NCBI RefSeq assembly: GCF_051713825.1
Contig: NZ_JBIOQR010000001.1
Span: forward strand, 3,472,001-3,536,000
DNA length: 64,000 nt
Source of the DNA: Enterococcus_K sp051713825
GTDB taxonomy: Bacteria > Bacillota > Bacilli > Lactobacillales > Enterococcaceae
Reading direction: 5' to 3'
Shown one piece after another: positions 25,840 through 35,349 of the stretch. Within the stretch, counting starts at the first letter, position 1; every line of letters starts with the position of its first letter. The notes below the pieces were generated by a model that was not told where the DNA came from, searched no databases, and was given only the letters and a program-made list of their open reading frames with translations. A program made the position numbers and the translations under genes.

Positions 25840-26532
25840 TTACTCCCTTCTAGCTGTCTGCATTAAAATCACTCCGACAATCTTCTCTTTTGACACAGGG
25901 CCAAAGTATCGGCTATCTGTCGCATAAGCTCTGTTATCACCTAACACATAATAAGTATTTTCAGGGACTGACTGAATCCCTTCGACTTCTTGGTCCGAAG
26001 CCTCACTAGACTGTACAGAATTTTCTGCTTGTATAGACTCTTTGGGCAGATAAAACTCAACTCGTTCTTCGTCATTAACATACAGTTTGTCTTGGCGTAG
26101 CTCGACTTTTTCACCAGGTAAACCAATCACGCGGCGAACTATTATATCCCCTTTTTCTGTATAAAAAGCAATCAACTGATAGCGCCCTATTTCTTTTTGA
26201 CGGTTGATAATCACTAACTCTCCATCAGCTAAGGTAGGCAACATACTATATCCATATACCTTAGTGACTGAGAAGAAGTAGAAAAACACTCCTCCCATAA
26301 AAAGTAAGCCACTGCCGATGGAAACAAGTGCAAGACGAATCGTTTGCCTGCGTGCTTGTTTCCGACGTTTCTCTATCAGCCAGCGTTTTTTGCGCAAATA
26401 GTGCGCCCGTTCACGTTTGGCTAACCGCTGTTCTTTAGTCAACTCAGCTTTCTTTTGCCCCGTGCATCTAGTTGAATGGATGTTCTTACTTCTTGGCCCC
26501 TTACTCAGTTGTTCGTTACATTCTTCCTTCAT
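25840..26532 (-). CDS. Signal peptidase I homologue with Lys-to-Arg change in the catalytic dyad
   Basis: 230 aa. Long basic N-terminus, one membrane segment (LALVSIGSGLLFMGGVFFYF), Ser motif YGYSMLPTL intact, but the position of the catalytic Lys in box D reads IIVRRVIGLPGE (codon CGC), where the neighbour has VKRVIG. YYVLGDNRAYATDSRYFG is intact. The protein may be inactive, altered, or a chaperone-like helper, as proposed for some pilus-locus SipA proteins. It is nine bases upstream of the canonical enzyme. Confidence 0.9.
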   Translation of the reverse strand: MKEECNEQLSKGPRSKNIHSTRCTGQKKAELTKEQRLAKRERAHYLRKKRWLIEKRRKQARRQTIRLALVSIGSGLLFMGGVFFYFFSVTKVYGYSMLPTLADGELVIINRQKEIGRYQLIAFYTEKGDIIVRRVIGLPGEKVELRQDKLYVNDEERVEFYLPKESIQAENSVQSSEASDQEVEGIQSVPENTYYVLGDNRAYATDSRYFGPVSKEKIVGVILMQTARRE

Positions 26533-26538
26533 AGACGA

Positions 26539-27201
26539 TCACTCTCGTTTCGATAATGCGTCTTCTTTCAAGTTAAAGTGCTCCGTCACTTGTTTCTGAA
26601 TTTTTAGGATAGCTTCTAAATCCTTTTCATAACTCTGACGCCTTTCCGGTTCCTCCAATACATAGTTCAGTTCACCAGAAATATTTAACCCAAATTCTTT
26701 CATTTGTTTGTAGTATCGATTTAATAATCGCTGCCCCTCAACATTGATTCGGCCATCTGCCCGTTTAATCCCGAAGCTCGCCATTCGACCAGAAAGTTCT
26801 GTAATATTGGTTCGCGCTCGACTCGGATCCTCCTCAATTAAAGCTAACTGCCCCTTTATCTCTGTCGTTAAATAATACCCACTCACAATTGCTGCTGTAT
26901 CTTCTTTTGAAAGAGCCGTAGACTGATAATAACGTCCACCAAAGCCAGCACCTACCAACAATAAACCAATCAGAAACAAGGAAATGGATGTGCTTCGCTG
27001 CTTTTTTATCGTCTGTTTGAGCTGCTTAATTTTTCTCATCCACAGACGCTTTTTCTTTTTTCTTTTTGGTGGCGTTATGCCTAAAAGTCGGTTGAGCTCT
27101 TTTTTTGTGTAAACTATGCGGATGAAAAAGAACACCCCAAATACACCACATAAAATAGAAATACTGATACAAGCAATAAATACCCAATCGATAATGCTCA
27201 T
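26539..27201 (-). CDS. Membrane protein of the WxL operon
   Basis: 220 aa. Membrane segments at about 5-30 and 75-92, with a strongly basic cytosolic loop between (PPKRKKKKRLWMRKIKQL), and an outer helical C-terminal domain of about 120 residues. No family recognised with confidence; proteins of this layout accompany DUF916/WxL clusters. It may organise or stabilise the exported WxL complex. Confidence 0.65.
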   Translation of the reverse strand: MSIIDWVFIACISISILCGVFGVFFFIRIVYTKKELNRLLGITPPKRKKKKRLWMRKIKQLKQTIKKQRSTSISLFLIGLLLVGAGFGGRYYQSTALSKEDTAAIVSGYYLTTEIKGQLALIEEDPSRARTNITELSGRMASFGIKRADGRINVEGQRLLNRYYKQMKEFGLNISGELNYVLEEPERRQSYEKDLEAILKIQKQVTEHFNLKEDALSKRE

Positions 27202-27250
27202 ATTCTTCTCCTCATCTTCTTGTTTCTAACTTTAGAAAGGGTGCCTATCG

Positions 27251-28420
27251 TCATTTATTTTTTGTTTCTTTTGCTTGACGTGTTGCACTCTTTGTTTTCT
27301 TTTTTTCTGGTCTTGATTCTTTTTCGTTTACAGACTTGTGGGCTTTTTTTTGACGTTTGCGTGCCTCTGCAAGTTTTCTCTGTTTCTTTTTATTCAAAGT
27401 ACGAATCCCAAAAAATACCGCTACTGAAAGGACCACTCCACCGCCTGCTATCATAGCGATTAATTGCCAATCAATCCCTCGCTCTTGAATCACACCAACA
27501 TCTTCTTGGTTAAACTGGTCAGCTTCTTCTTTTGTAATAGTGAATTCTTCGGTCCATTCCCATTTCTTCTCACCGATTTTAGCAACTATTTTGGCCCGGT
27601 AATCTCCTGCTTTCATCTCTTCGCCTTCTAAACTTACAGGAATGGTGATTTGAGAATTTGGTGCCATATTCATGTTACTTTGTTTCTTGTCATACAAAAC
27701 TTCATCTGAATCTTTACCAAAGATTTGAGCTTCTACACTCATATCAGAAACAAAGATGGCATTGATATTTGAATAATTAATAAAGATAGAACCACGATAA
27801 TTACTCAATCCAGCGTATACTTTGTTCATTTTTAGTTCTGGCTGAACTGGCGTACTAGTCTCCTTTAATAAGACACCAATCAAGTTCGCATAACGATTGA
27901 TGATGGTCGCATTTTTATCGACTTCACCCTGATCTTTCATCATCATACGAATTCCTCCCGCAATCACCCCATCGTAAGACACTTCAGGCATGGTAATTTC
28001 AACAGGAATCTTCCCTTCACTTTTTGCTTTCACTGTAATTTCTGATGGAACCTTCACTAAATCAACAAAATCATATTTTAAAGATGAATCTTTTGCGACG
28101 ATACTTGGTCCCCACTCTAGGACTCCTTGTGAATTCGTTTTTGTACTATTTAATTCAACTACTAAAGTCAGTGGGTTATCACCTGTATTTTTTATGATAA
28201 TGTTAACCGTCTGCTTTTGACTCGGGGTCATCTTTAAATCCAGTCCTCCCCCTTCAGCAATTTGATTCTCTGGATACTCGATTCGATATTCAAATCCTGT
28301 CGGGTTGTTCTCGGTAGTTGTATTAGTTGATTCCTTTGTCTTCTCATCTGCATGAGTAACACTAGGTACTAAAAATATGCCACATAGGACTGTGAGCAAT
28401 ACAATAATTTTTTTCTTCAT
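27251..28420 (-). CDS. WxL-interacting surface protein (DUF916-DUF3324)
   Basis: 389 aa. Signal peptide (residues 1-24), DUF916 domain (about 45-165, YRIEYPENQIAEGGGLDLKM and MPEVSYDGVIAGGIRMMM), DUF3324 domain (about 175-305), one membrane anchor (LIAMIAGGGVVLSVAVFFGI) and a basic cytosolic tail. Such proteins bind peptidoglycan and partner WxL proteins at the cell surface. Typical family length. Confidence 0.93.
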   Translation of the reverse strand: MKKKIIVLLTVLCGIFLVPSVTHADEKTKESTNTTTENNPTGFEYRIEYPENQIAEGGGLDLKMTPSQKQTVNIIIKNTGDNPLTLVVELNSTKTNSQGVLEWGPSIVAKDSSLKYDFVDLVKVPSEITVKAKSEGKIPVEITMPEVSYDGVIAGGIRMMMKDQGEVDKNATIINRYANLIGVLLKETSTPVQPELKMNKVYAGLSNYRGSIFINYSNINAIFVSDMSVEAQIFGKDSDEVLYDKKQSNMNMAPNSQITIPVSLEGEEMKAGDYRAKIVAKIGEKKWEWTEEFTITKEEADQFNQEDVGVIQERGIDWQLIAMIAGGGVVLSVAVFFGIRTLNKKKQRKLAEARKRQKKAHKSVNEKESRPEKKKTKSATRQAKETKNK

Positions 28421-28496
28421 AAGTCCTCCTTTTTCATTCGAGATTAAGACACAAAAGCTGCCTGATTTTGTCTCTCAACCTACTATGAATAAATAG

Positions 28497-28518
28497 GGTA
28501 CAGGATTTCTCCTGTACC
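28497..28518 (-). terminator. Hairpin after the second short WxL gene
   Basis: Perfect 9-bp stem GGTACAGGA / TCCTGTACC with a four-base loop, and a weak T-rich stretch on the minus strand. It may be a partial terminator or mRNA-stability stem between 28550 and 28420. Confidence 0.5.
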
Positions 28519-28549
28519 AACTATTTTTTTCTTTTTAACTAAATTAAAA

Positions 28550-29398
28550 TTATGCTTCTGAACCAGTTGCTGGAAGTTCAGCGATTGACCAAGTAATTTC
28601 AGCTTGGTAAGTAGTTGCTACTAATTGTGCTGTATGTGGCACAGTTAATGACACAGATTCTTCAGACTGAGTTTTTCCTTCAACTGAACCAGCTTTAGTG
28701 ATGTCACCAAATTTGATATCAAATACGCCGAAGCCTTTTTCACCTTTCGTAGACAATACCGTTACTGAGTCGCCAGCTTGTGTGTCAGAAACTGTTCCAG
28801 TTGCTGCATTCGGTGCTACAGTGAATGCTGTCATGAATACATCATCTGCTCCAGTAAAGTCTGGTTTATTCTCTCCATTTGTTTCTGTAGTTACTAATTC
28901 AGCATTAGCAAAATTTACTGCAGCCCCTTTAAGGAAAACTTCTGGATCTGTAGCTGATGTGAATTGTTTTGTTAATTGTGCTGATACTGTGTAATTATGG
29001 TCTTTAACCCCACGAATATCACGGAATTTCACAAAGTTTTCCATAGTTACTTCTTGTTTAGAATTTGTTCTAGTTGTAGTAAAGTTACTAGCATAGTATG
29101 TTTGCTCTTGTGTGAATGTACCAATTTTATGTTCTTTGAAATTTAGTGGTGATGCAGCAATGACCATTAATGGGCTCCAGTCTTCTGGAGTGCTTGGCTC
29201 ATCAATTTTGTCTTCTTCACCATCTTTACCAGGGATATGCACGTCTGGTTCGTCGTTCCCTTGCGTATAAGTAATTGATCCTGTTCCTGTTGCTGGTACT
29301 GGATTTTCTACTGGTGCTGCTGAAGCTCCTACCGGTAATAATACTGCTGAGCTTACTAATGCTAGTAAAGCTGCTGAACATAGTGTTCTTGTTTTCAT
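28550..29398 (-). CDS. WxL-domain surface protein
   Basis: 282 aa. Signal peptide (cleavage near SASAAP), then most of the length is a WxL domain: SPLMVIAASPLNFKEHKIGT mid-N-terminal and YQAEITWSIAELPATGSEA at the end. The terminal motif is W-S-I instead of the W-x-L of the family name. WxL domains attach non-covalently to peptidoglycan. AGGAGG precedes the ATG. Confidence 0.92.
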   Translation of the reverse strand: MKTRTLCSAALLALVSSAVLLPVGASAAPVENPVPATGTGSITYTQGNDEPDVHIPGKDGEEDKIDEPSTPEDWSPLMVIAASPLNFKEHKIGTFTQEQTYYASNFTTTRTNSKQEVTMENFVKFRDIRGVKDHNYTVSAQLTKQFTSATDPEVFLKGAAVNFANAELVTTETNGENKPDFTGADDVFMTAFTVAPNAATGTVSDTQAGDSVTVLSTKGEKGFGVFDIKFGDITKAGSVEGKTQSEESVSLTVPHTAQLVATTYQAEITWSIAELPATGSEA

Positions 29399-29429
29399 TT
29401 TGTTTCCTCCTATTATGTATAAAAAATAT

Positions 29430-30230
29430 TTATGGTAGCTCGGACAAGGTCCAAGTTAACACCGTTTGGTAAGGCACTGCTTTTTTTTCTGTTTTTCCTG
29501 GTACGAGTAGGGAGACAGAATGATTTACGTATACATCCTGTTTATAGACGGGATCCGTCACGGGCTTCTTATCGACCAACAGTTGTTCCAATGAAGAATT
29601 CATTGATTGATTGTTGGTTTCAGAAGCGCCAAATGAGATTAACCATGTGCCTTCCCCAGCTCCTGGTTTAGCAGTCGCTAAGTCATAGGTCGTACCTGGC
29701 ATCATTTCAATTACATCTTTTTGGACCTCTGGCTTTCCAGTTTCTTGGTTTGCTGAGTTAGCCCATGAATGGTTCAATGAAATCACTGCGCCATTCAAGA
29801 TGATATTTTTATCGTCTGGATTACGAAATTGATAGTCTTGTGAAAGCTGTAATGTCCAACCTTTACCGGTTCCTCTGAAATCACTAACTTGTACATAATT
29901 CGCACGGGCTGGCGTCTCATCATGAAACAATTGGGCTTTGGCTGGATACAACTGATCTTCAGAAGAAATAACTTGCTGATTAAAATCCAATGTTGGTACA
30001 TAATCAATTCGTAATGACTTCCCAGCTGTCTCACTCTCGCCTGGATTGACAATTTTCCCAGGATTTTCTGGGTCGACTCTCTCCCAATCGTATTCGCCAG
30101 AAAACGTAATTGTGCCATTATTAGACACGCTTGAATTTTCTGAAGCACTTTGAACGGTTACAGCCAGAGGACCCACTAACGTAACTGCTAGTGAACCAAG
30201 TAAGAATGTTTTAAGAGAGATGTTCTTCAT
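29430..30230 (-). CDS. WxL-domain surface protein
   Basis: 266 aa. Signal peptide (residues 1-28, ending VQSA), WxL domain with PTLDFNQQVISSEDQLYPAK, VSDFRGTGKGWTLQLSQDY (an additional W-T-L) and a C-terminal YQTVLTWTLSELP, the canonical motif. Its start overlaps the end of the LPXTG gene. Confidence 0.92.
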   Translation of the reverse strand: MKNISLKTFLLGSLAVTLVGPLAVTVQSASENSSVSNNGTITFSGEYDWERVDPENPGKIVNPGESETAGKSLRIDYVPTLDFNQQVISSEDQLYPAKAQLFHDETPARANYVQVSDFRGTGKGWTLQLSQDYQFRNPDDKNIILNGAVISLNHSWANSANQETGKPEVQKDVIEMMPGTTYDLATAKPGAGEGTWLISFGASETNNQSMNSSLEQLLVDKKPVTDPVYKQDVYVNHSVSLLVPGKTEKKAVPYQTVLTWTLSELP

Positions 30231-30555
30231 CCTGTTGATCCTCCTGACTTTTTCGTTTAAAAACTATGAAGTAGCACCCTATAAATAAGAGAATTACTCC
30301 ACTAATCCAGAGACTTTTAGTTACCAATTCCCCAGTTTTTGGAAAACTTTTCCCTGAGGGACTCGGCGTCGGTTTTTTATCGACGGGAGTTGGCTTGACT
30401 ACCCCAGGTTTCTGGCTTCCTTCCACAAAGGAAATGGTTCCTCGGCTTTTTACCGAACCGCCATCCTTTTCATTTGCATAGCTAGAGTTTGTATACAAGA
30501 GCAACGAAAAAGAACAGAGTACGATAATAAGCATCGACTGAACGATTTTTTTCAT
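30211..30555 (-). CDS. Small sortase-anchored (LPXTG-like) protein
   Basis: 114 aa. Signal peptide (1-27), a short Pro/Lys/Thr-rich stalk (KPTPVDKKPTPSPSGK), sortase signal FPKTGE, hydrophobic anchor and charged tail. Small LPXTG proteins are regular partners of WxL and DUF916 genes. Overlaps the next gene by 20 bases. Confidence 0.92.
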   Translation of the reverse strand: MKKIVQSMLIIVLCSFSLLLYTNSSYANEKDGGSVKSRGTISFVEGSQKPGVVKPTPVDKKPTPSPSGKSFPKTGELVTKSLWISGVILLFIGCYFIVFKRKSQEDQQDEEHLS

Positions 30556-30571
30556 TATAAATACCCCTTAT

Positions 30572-33500
30572 CTATTCTTTAGGCAAACTATTAGCAGCTG
30601 CTGGAAGTGGCGTATTTTCAATATTCCACTCCATCACCGCTTGATAATTCCCTGTGCTCTCTACTTTTCCAGCAGGGACGTACAATTCAAAGCCATCTGT
30701 TGTTTTGGTATCTGACCAACCATTGCTTAGGTTAAATATCCCTGAGGCATCTGGCTGGGTGTACTCATTGCCGAGAATTGGCGTAGCTTGCTCGTTTAAG
30801 ATTATTAAATCATCACCGTTTTTGAAGCGTATAGCGTTTTTCAAAATAGAAGAACCTAAAACGCCGTTCTCATTAACTACTGTCAATTCTTGCGTCAATT
30901 TCACCGTAATATGCCATGGTGCTTTCTGACTAGCTGAACGTGTGTCCTCAACAGTTAAAGGATTGCTGTAGACAGGCGCTGTCACGTATGTCGATTTCTC
31001 ATTGATTTTATGGATATCAAAATCAATTTTCTCCGGTGCAGAAACAAGAGTTAACGAACCACCAATAACAGGCCCGCCAGGATTTTCAACGGCTTTTGCA
31101 GTCTCAACCTCAAAGGTATTGTAAGTCGGATTCGTTACATTACCTGGAACAAAAGTCCCTGCTTCCTGTGGTGTGAAGCCAATCGCTTTAGCTTTATTTG
31201 GGATAATCTGTCCATTCGCACTCTGCTTAACAGTCGCTTTAAATGTTACTGTTTTTTCAGCTTGTGTTGCCAGATTACCGATTGAAATAGTTAGCTTACG
31301 TGTTGCTTCATCATAGACAAATGCTGTACCAGCTGGAGTAATCCCTGCTGTTTCTACACTTGTTGGATCAAAGTCAAGATGTTCATCTAAAATATCTTCA
31401 ATCTTGACATCTTTCCAGGTCGTTTTAAAGAACGCGTCCTTGGTATTCTTCACCTTAATGGTATAGAGTAACGTATCCCCGACTTGCGTAGTTTTGCCAC
31501 CAGTTTCTAAAGCAACAGATTTCGTAATCGTCGCAGAGTCTGGTAGAACGTCCATAACAAAGTAAGATGAAGCAGCTTTGAATGTTGCGTCATGATAAAC
31601 TGTATCCATTTCTGGATTTCGGTTTCCTGTAGCAGTACGTGTTGCTTCTAAGCCAGTCGTGTTAAAACCACCCGGTAGTGTTGACGTATCTTCAAGATAA
31701 ATCGTCAACATATCACCAAATTCCAAATAAAATGGTAAATTGTAAACCCAGTACCCAGAAGAGGTTACTGTCCCTGCATCCATCAACCAACCACCATTAA
31801 TGGAAATCTTCACTTTTGCATTTGGTTCTGCACCAAGTGCATAAATCATTTTATCCGCATTAGTAATTTGAGGATTCAATAACTTGATTGGTTCAGGTGG
31901 AGTAACATCTATAACGGTTGTTTCAGTTTTTTGATTCTGAATCAACGTTCCACGTTTCGCCAATGCAGAAATTTTACTTCCTGCCTTGTTAAAGACAGTA
32001 TCAGTCACTTTTGCTACACCATTCGCATCTGTTTTTGCTACGTGTGTTTTCCCAAACGTGTCGACAAAAGTAACCTCAGCTTGGTCTTTTGTCGCATAGA
32101 CAGGTTTATCTGTATAATCGACAATTACTTTCACTGCATAACTCTTGTCAGCATCGGTCACAGGTAGCCACTCTACTTCAGGTGACATCTCAGTTTTGTT
32201 AACTGTATAAGTCGTTGCTTTTTTGAATGTTGCATCATGGTAATTGACCGCTTGGCTTGGATTTCGGTTTCCAGAGCTTATTCTAGTTCTCTCTAATCCT
32301 GTCGTATCAAATCCACTTGGCAATGTCGAAGTATCTTCTAAATAAATAGTTACTGTATCGCCATTTTTAAGTGATTGTGCTACTTTATAACTCCATGTTC
32401 CATTAGCCGCCACAGTTCCAGCATTTATCAGAGTCCCACCATTAATTGAAATTTTCACTTTTGTTTGCGCTTCAACACCCGTTGCCGTTAAGGTTGGGGT
32501 TCCTGCTGCGATTGCATTTCCAGTCACTCGGAGTGGCTCAGGTGGGGTAACATCGACAACTGTCGTCTCATCTATGACTTCTTGAATCCATGGACCACGT
32601 TTGGCTAAAGCTGTAATTTTCCCACCAGCTTTGTTAAATTTGGTATCTGTGACCTTGGCATAACCATCAGCATCTGTTTTAACCACATGTGTCTTCCCAA
32701 AGGTATCAACAAAGGTTACTTCTGCTTGATCTTTTGACGCATAGACTGGCATCATAACAGCATTTCCATACTGGTCAAAAGAATCTTTTGGCGTATAACC
32801 TATGATAACTCTAACCCCATAAGTTTTATCCGCATCAGTTACCGGTAACCATTCAGTCATCGGTGCCATGTTCATTCCAGAAATCCGTCTAAATCCTTTA
32901 TTGGTTAGCGAGGCTAATACACCCCGTAGCCCTGCATCACTTGAACTCGGCGTTGCGCCAACATATTTAGCACTTGCAACTTTTTCATATGTATAATCAG
33001 ACGGTCCTAAAACAGCACTTGAATTTTTCCAGATGTCAATATCGGAAGAAATAATCTCGAATGAGTTTGAAGCATCCGACCCTAAATCAAGTACTCGACT
33101 CTTAACATCCAAATGACCATTTCTGTTCCGAATATCAAATGCTTCAGGCGAATTAAGGATAAACTTGTTGTTTTTTTGGACATTTGCATAGCCATCCATA
33201 TCAATTATTCCTTGACCAGATATAATAGCTGCCTTTGCCTCTGTTTGACCAACAACGTACAGTCTAGAAGTTGGCATTGCTTCAAAAGTCGCGTTACTTG
33301 CTTCATAAGCCACAACAGAACCACCACCACGGCTTAAAAGATTAGCCGTAGCTCCTGCTTTTAAAACAAACCCAGATTTATTATCATCGAAACGTACCGC
33401 ATTCCCTTGCATGTTAGCGTTGAAAGTGGCATTCTCCCCAATAGTCATTGTTCCATAATGTTGGTAAATAGCAGGATATGTAGGCCCCGTACTTGTATTT

Positions 33501-34930
33501 CGAGAGTAAATAAACGAATTTTGACCTACAGTGTATTCTCTTGTTCCACCGGTATCATCAGCATCAGCTGGATGCTCAAACCATAGAGTAGAATAATCGT
33601 AGTGTGTACAAGTATTCAGCCAAAACGTTCCGGGCTCAGCAATAACACTCCCTGCATAGAAATTTTCTGCAATCGTTGGCATTTCATTATGACCATACAT
33701 CGTCACTTCGCCAGAATAAGCGCGCGCTAAACGAGCTACCCCACGAGCAGTTTGAGGATCATGAATCGTTTTGATATTTCCAAAACGATAATACCAATTT
33801 TCACCAGTATTGGTTGCAATTCCATCACCACTGATAAATGACCATGAACCAGCTTGTTCAGGAATTGACAGCTTTCTCCAACCAGAAACAGTACTTGAAT
33901 CACCATACTCATGCATCCCTTGAGCAGCCACAATATCATGCATATGGAAAACCGCGCGACCCTTTCCATTTTCAGTGAATGAACTTGGTTTAAGATGGGT
34001 TTTCAAGTTATGCCCTCTTTCTAGATACAGGGTATATCCTTGTCCATCAATCTCGATAGATTTTGTTCTCTCAGTTAACCTTGTAGCAGTTCCTGTAGAA
34101 GGATCTGTGATATTCCCTTGCAAAACAATTTTTGTCGTTGTTTGATCATTATAGGCACTGTAAAACTGAGCCCAAGTCGACACATTTTTCACATTAGCAT
34201 TTGGATTAAAATTTCCATGTTGTGAATTAAATGTTGCATTTCGTGCGGCAATCTCTGCCGCAGTTGCAGGAATAAACTTACTTTGAGTTGCCTCAGCATA
34301 GATAGCTGCTGGTGTTGCATGTTCTGTCTTATCACCAATCGACTGAATATGCTCACTGATTGAAGGTTTGCTTGGTAAATATTGACTTTCAGACTCTTCA
34401 GTCTTTGTAGTTTCTGTGGTCTCACTTGTAGACTCAGATACTGTCGAACTTCTCTCAATTCTACTGGACGAAGACTCAGTTTCTTTAGGTTCTTTCCAAG
34501 AGACAACCTCTTTCTCCCCAGAAATCAGTGCTGCCGTTGCCTTAGAAAAGTCTTCTGACACAACAGGAATTAGATGCTCTTTTTGTGTATTAGAGAAGGT
34601 AAAGGTAATTGTTTCTAAGCCTTTTTCTCTGTTTACTTCGAAGCTTGAAAAGTTTTTTTCAGATTCTACTACGTCTGCTTCATCAGCTTCTTCTTTTGCA
34701 GCGAATTCTTCGTCTACTTCCATCCCTTTTAGTTTCAATATGTATTTTTCGTCATTCTCTTCTACCGTAAGCTTTAAAGCATAGCCATCCTCTGTCTCAA
34801 TTAGAGACAACTGGTACGGCTCTTCTTTTGCTTGAATTGGTTGAATCCCTTTGACAAAAAATAGCCCAATCAATGTACATGCAACAAATGCTACAAGACT
34901 TAAATAATAGATTTTTCCATTCTTTTTCAT
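30572..34930 (-). CDS. Giant multidomain WxL surface protein
   Basis: 1452 aa. Signal/anchor helix at 8-30, acidic and Ser/Thr-rich stalk (to about 230), a parallel beta-helix/pectate-lyase-like region (about 250-650, e.g. KIVLQGNITDPSTG, SIEIDGQGYTLYLERGH), at least two Ig-like repeats (paired EVTFVDTFGKTHV and KVKISINGG units, about 700-1090), a DUF11-like repeat domain (about 1110-1240, GDTLLYTIKVKNT) and a WxL domain ending YQAVMEWNIENTPLP (W-N-I). Likely an adhesin or glycan binder. ATG 34930 has AGGAGGT upstream. First gene of the operon. Confidence 0.92.
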   Translation of the reverse strand: MKKNGKIYYLSLVAFVACTLIGLFFVKGIQPIQAKEEPYQLSLIETEDGYALKLTVEENDEKYILKLKGMEVDEEFAAKEEADEADVVESEKNFSSFEVNREKGLETITFTFSNTQKEHLIPVVSEDFSKATAALISGEKEVVSWKEPKETESSSSRIERSSTVSESTSETTETTKTEESESQYLPSKPSISEHIQSIGDKTEHATPAAIYAEATQSKFIPATAAEIAARNATFNSQHGNFNPNANVKNVSTWAQFYSAYNDQTTTKIVLQGNITDPSTGTATRLTERTKSIEIDGQGYTLYLERGHNLKTHLKPSSFTENGKGRAVFHMHDIVAAQGMHEYGDSSTVSGWRKLSIPEQAGSWSFISGDGIATNTGENWYYRFGNIKTIHDPQTARGVARLARAYSGEVTMYGHNEMPTIAENFYAGSVIAEPGTFWLNTCTHYDYSTLWFEHPADADDTGGTREYTVGQNSFIYSRNTSTGPTYPAIYQHYGTMTIGENATFNANMQGNAVRFDDNKSGFVLKAGATANLLSRGGGSVVAYEASNATFEAMPTSRLYVVGQTEAKAAIISGQGIIDMDGYANVQKNNKFILNSPEAFDIRNRNGHLDVKSRVLDLGSDASNSFEIISSDIDIWKNSSAVLGPSDYTYEKVASAKYVGATPSSSDAGLRGVLASLTNKGFRRISGMNMAPMTEWLPVTDADKTYGVRVIIGYTPKDSFDQYGNAVMMPVYASKDQAEVTFVDTFGKTHVVKTDADGYAKVTDTKFNKAGGKITALAKRGPWIQEVIDETTVVDVTPPEPLRVTGNAIAAGTPTLTATGVEAQTKVKISINGGTLINAGTVAANGTWSYKVAQSLKNGDTVTIYLEDTSTLPSGFDTTGLERTRISSGNRNPSQAVNYHDATFKKATTYTVNKTEMSPEVEWLPVTDADKSYAVKVIVDYTDKPVYATKDQAEVTFVDTFGKTHVAKTDANGVAKVTDTVFNKAGSKISALAKRGTLIQNQKTETTVIDVTPPEPIKLLNPQITNADKMIYALGAEPNAKVKISINGGWLMDAGTVTSSGYWVYNLPFYLEFGDMLTIYLEDTSTLPGGFNTTGLEATRTATGNRNPEMDTVYHDATFKAASSYFVMDVLPDSATITKSVALETGGKTTQVGDTLLYTIKVKNTKDAFFKTTWKDVKIEDILDEHLDFDPTSVETAGITPAGTAFVYDEATRKLTISIGNLATQAEKTVTFKATVKQSANGQIIPNKAKAIGFTPQEAGTFVPGNVTNPTYNTFEVETAKAVENPGGPVIGGSLTLVSAPEKIDFDIHKINEKSTYVTAPVYSNPLTVEDTRSASQKAPWHITVKLTQELTVVNENGVLGSSILKNAIRFKNGDDLIILNEQATPILGNEYTQPDASGIFNLSNGWSDTKTTDGFELYVPAGKVESTGNYQAVMEWNIENTPLPAAANSLPKE

Positions 34931-34948
34931 TTTTTCACCTCCTTTCAA

Positions 34949-35212
34949 GTATCACCACTCCCCTATCTTTTATAAAAATTCTATATCCTGACGATATACT
35001 TATAAAAAAACAAAAAATAACTAATTTACTTATAAAAATTACTTAAGAAAATTCTAGCTCCACAAAACAAGAAAATTAAGCGAATACCCTAATTTTCGGC
35101 GAATAAATACTACACAATTTTCACCAGTTCAATTTATAGATTTTCTCAATGAAATGAGATAAAATAACTTATCTGTGCTAATTGAACTCATAAAAAAACA
35201 TTTAAATTTTTC
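34949..35212 (-). promoter_or_regulatory. Leader between the surface operon and the invertible segment
   Basis: About 260 very AT-rich bases. I see no good minus-strand sigma-A promoter: the best candidate, TTGAAC-17-TATTTA near 35100-35130, is weak. This fits a need for a promoter from within the neighbouring invertible segment. Confidence 0.45.
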
Positions 35213-35249
35213 TCTTAGAAGAACTAAATCTAAGAAAAAACAGGTTGTT
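35213..35249 (+). repeat. Left arm of the 37-base inverted repeat (recombination core site)
   Basis: Identical, as reverse complement, to 36657-36693. It begins TCTTAGAAGAACTAAATC and contains the dyad TCTTAGA / TCTAAGA separated by nine bases. It lies 281 bases upstream of the giant WxL start codon. Confidence 0.92.
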
Positions 35250-35278
35250 CCTTGATATACAAGGGATACGCAAAGAGC

Positions 35279-35298
35279 TGACGGCTTACCTGACGGCT
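35279..35298 (+). repeat. Arm-type repeat pair, left
   Basis: TGACGGCT at 35279-35286 and 35291-35298, period 12, 30 bases inside the left core site. The same pair with the same spacing and strand is at 36477-36496. Probable binding sites for the N-terminal domain of the recombinase. Confidence 0.7.
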
Positions 35299-35303
35299 AT
35301 TAA

Positions 35304-35332
35304 AACAAAGTGCGTTCATTTGACTAACGCTT
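35304..35332 (-). terminator. Weak terminator after the recombinase gene
   Basis: GCGTT (35312-35316) can pair with AACGC (35326-35330), with flanking AAA/TTT pairs and a TTTGTTTTAAT run on the minus strand. It would limit read-through from the recombinase gene into the surface operon. Confidence 0.4.
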
Positions 35333-35349
35333 TCATTTTTTTTATTTTT

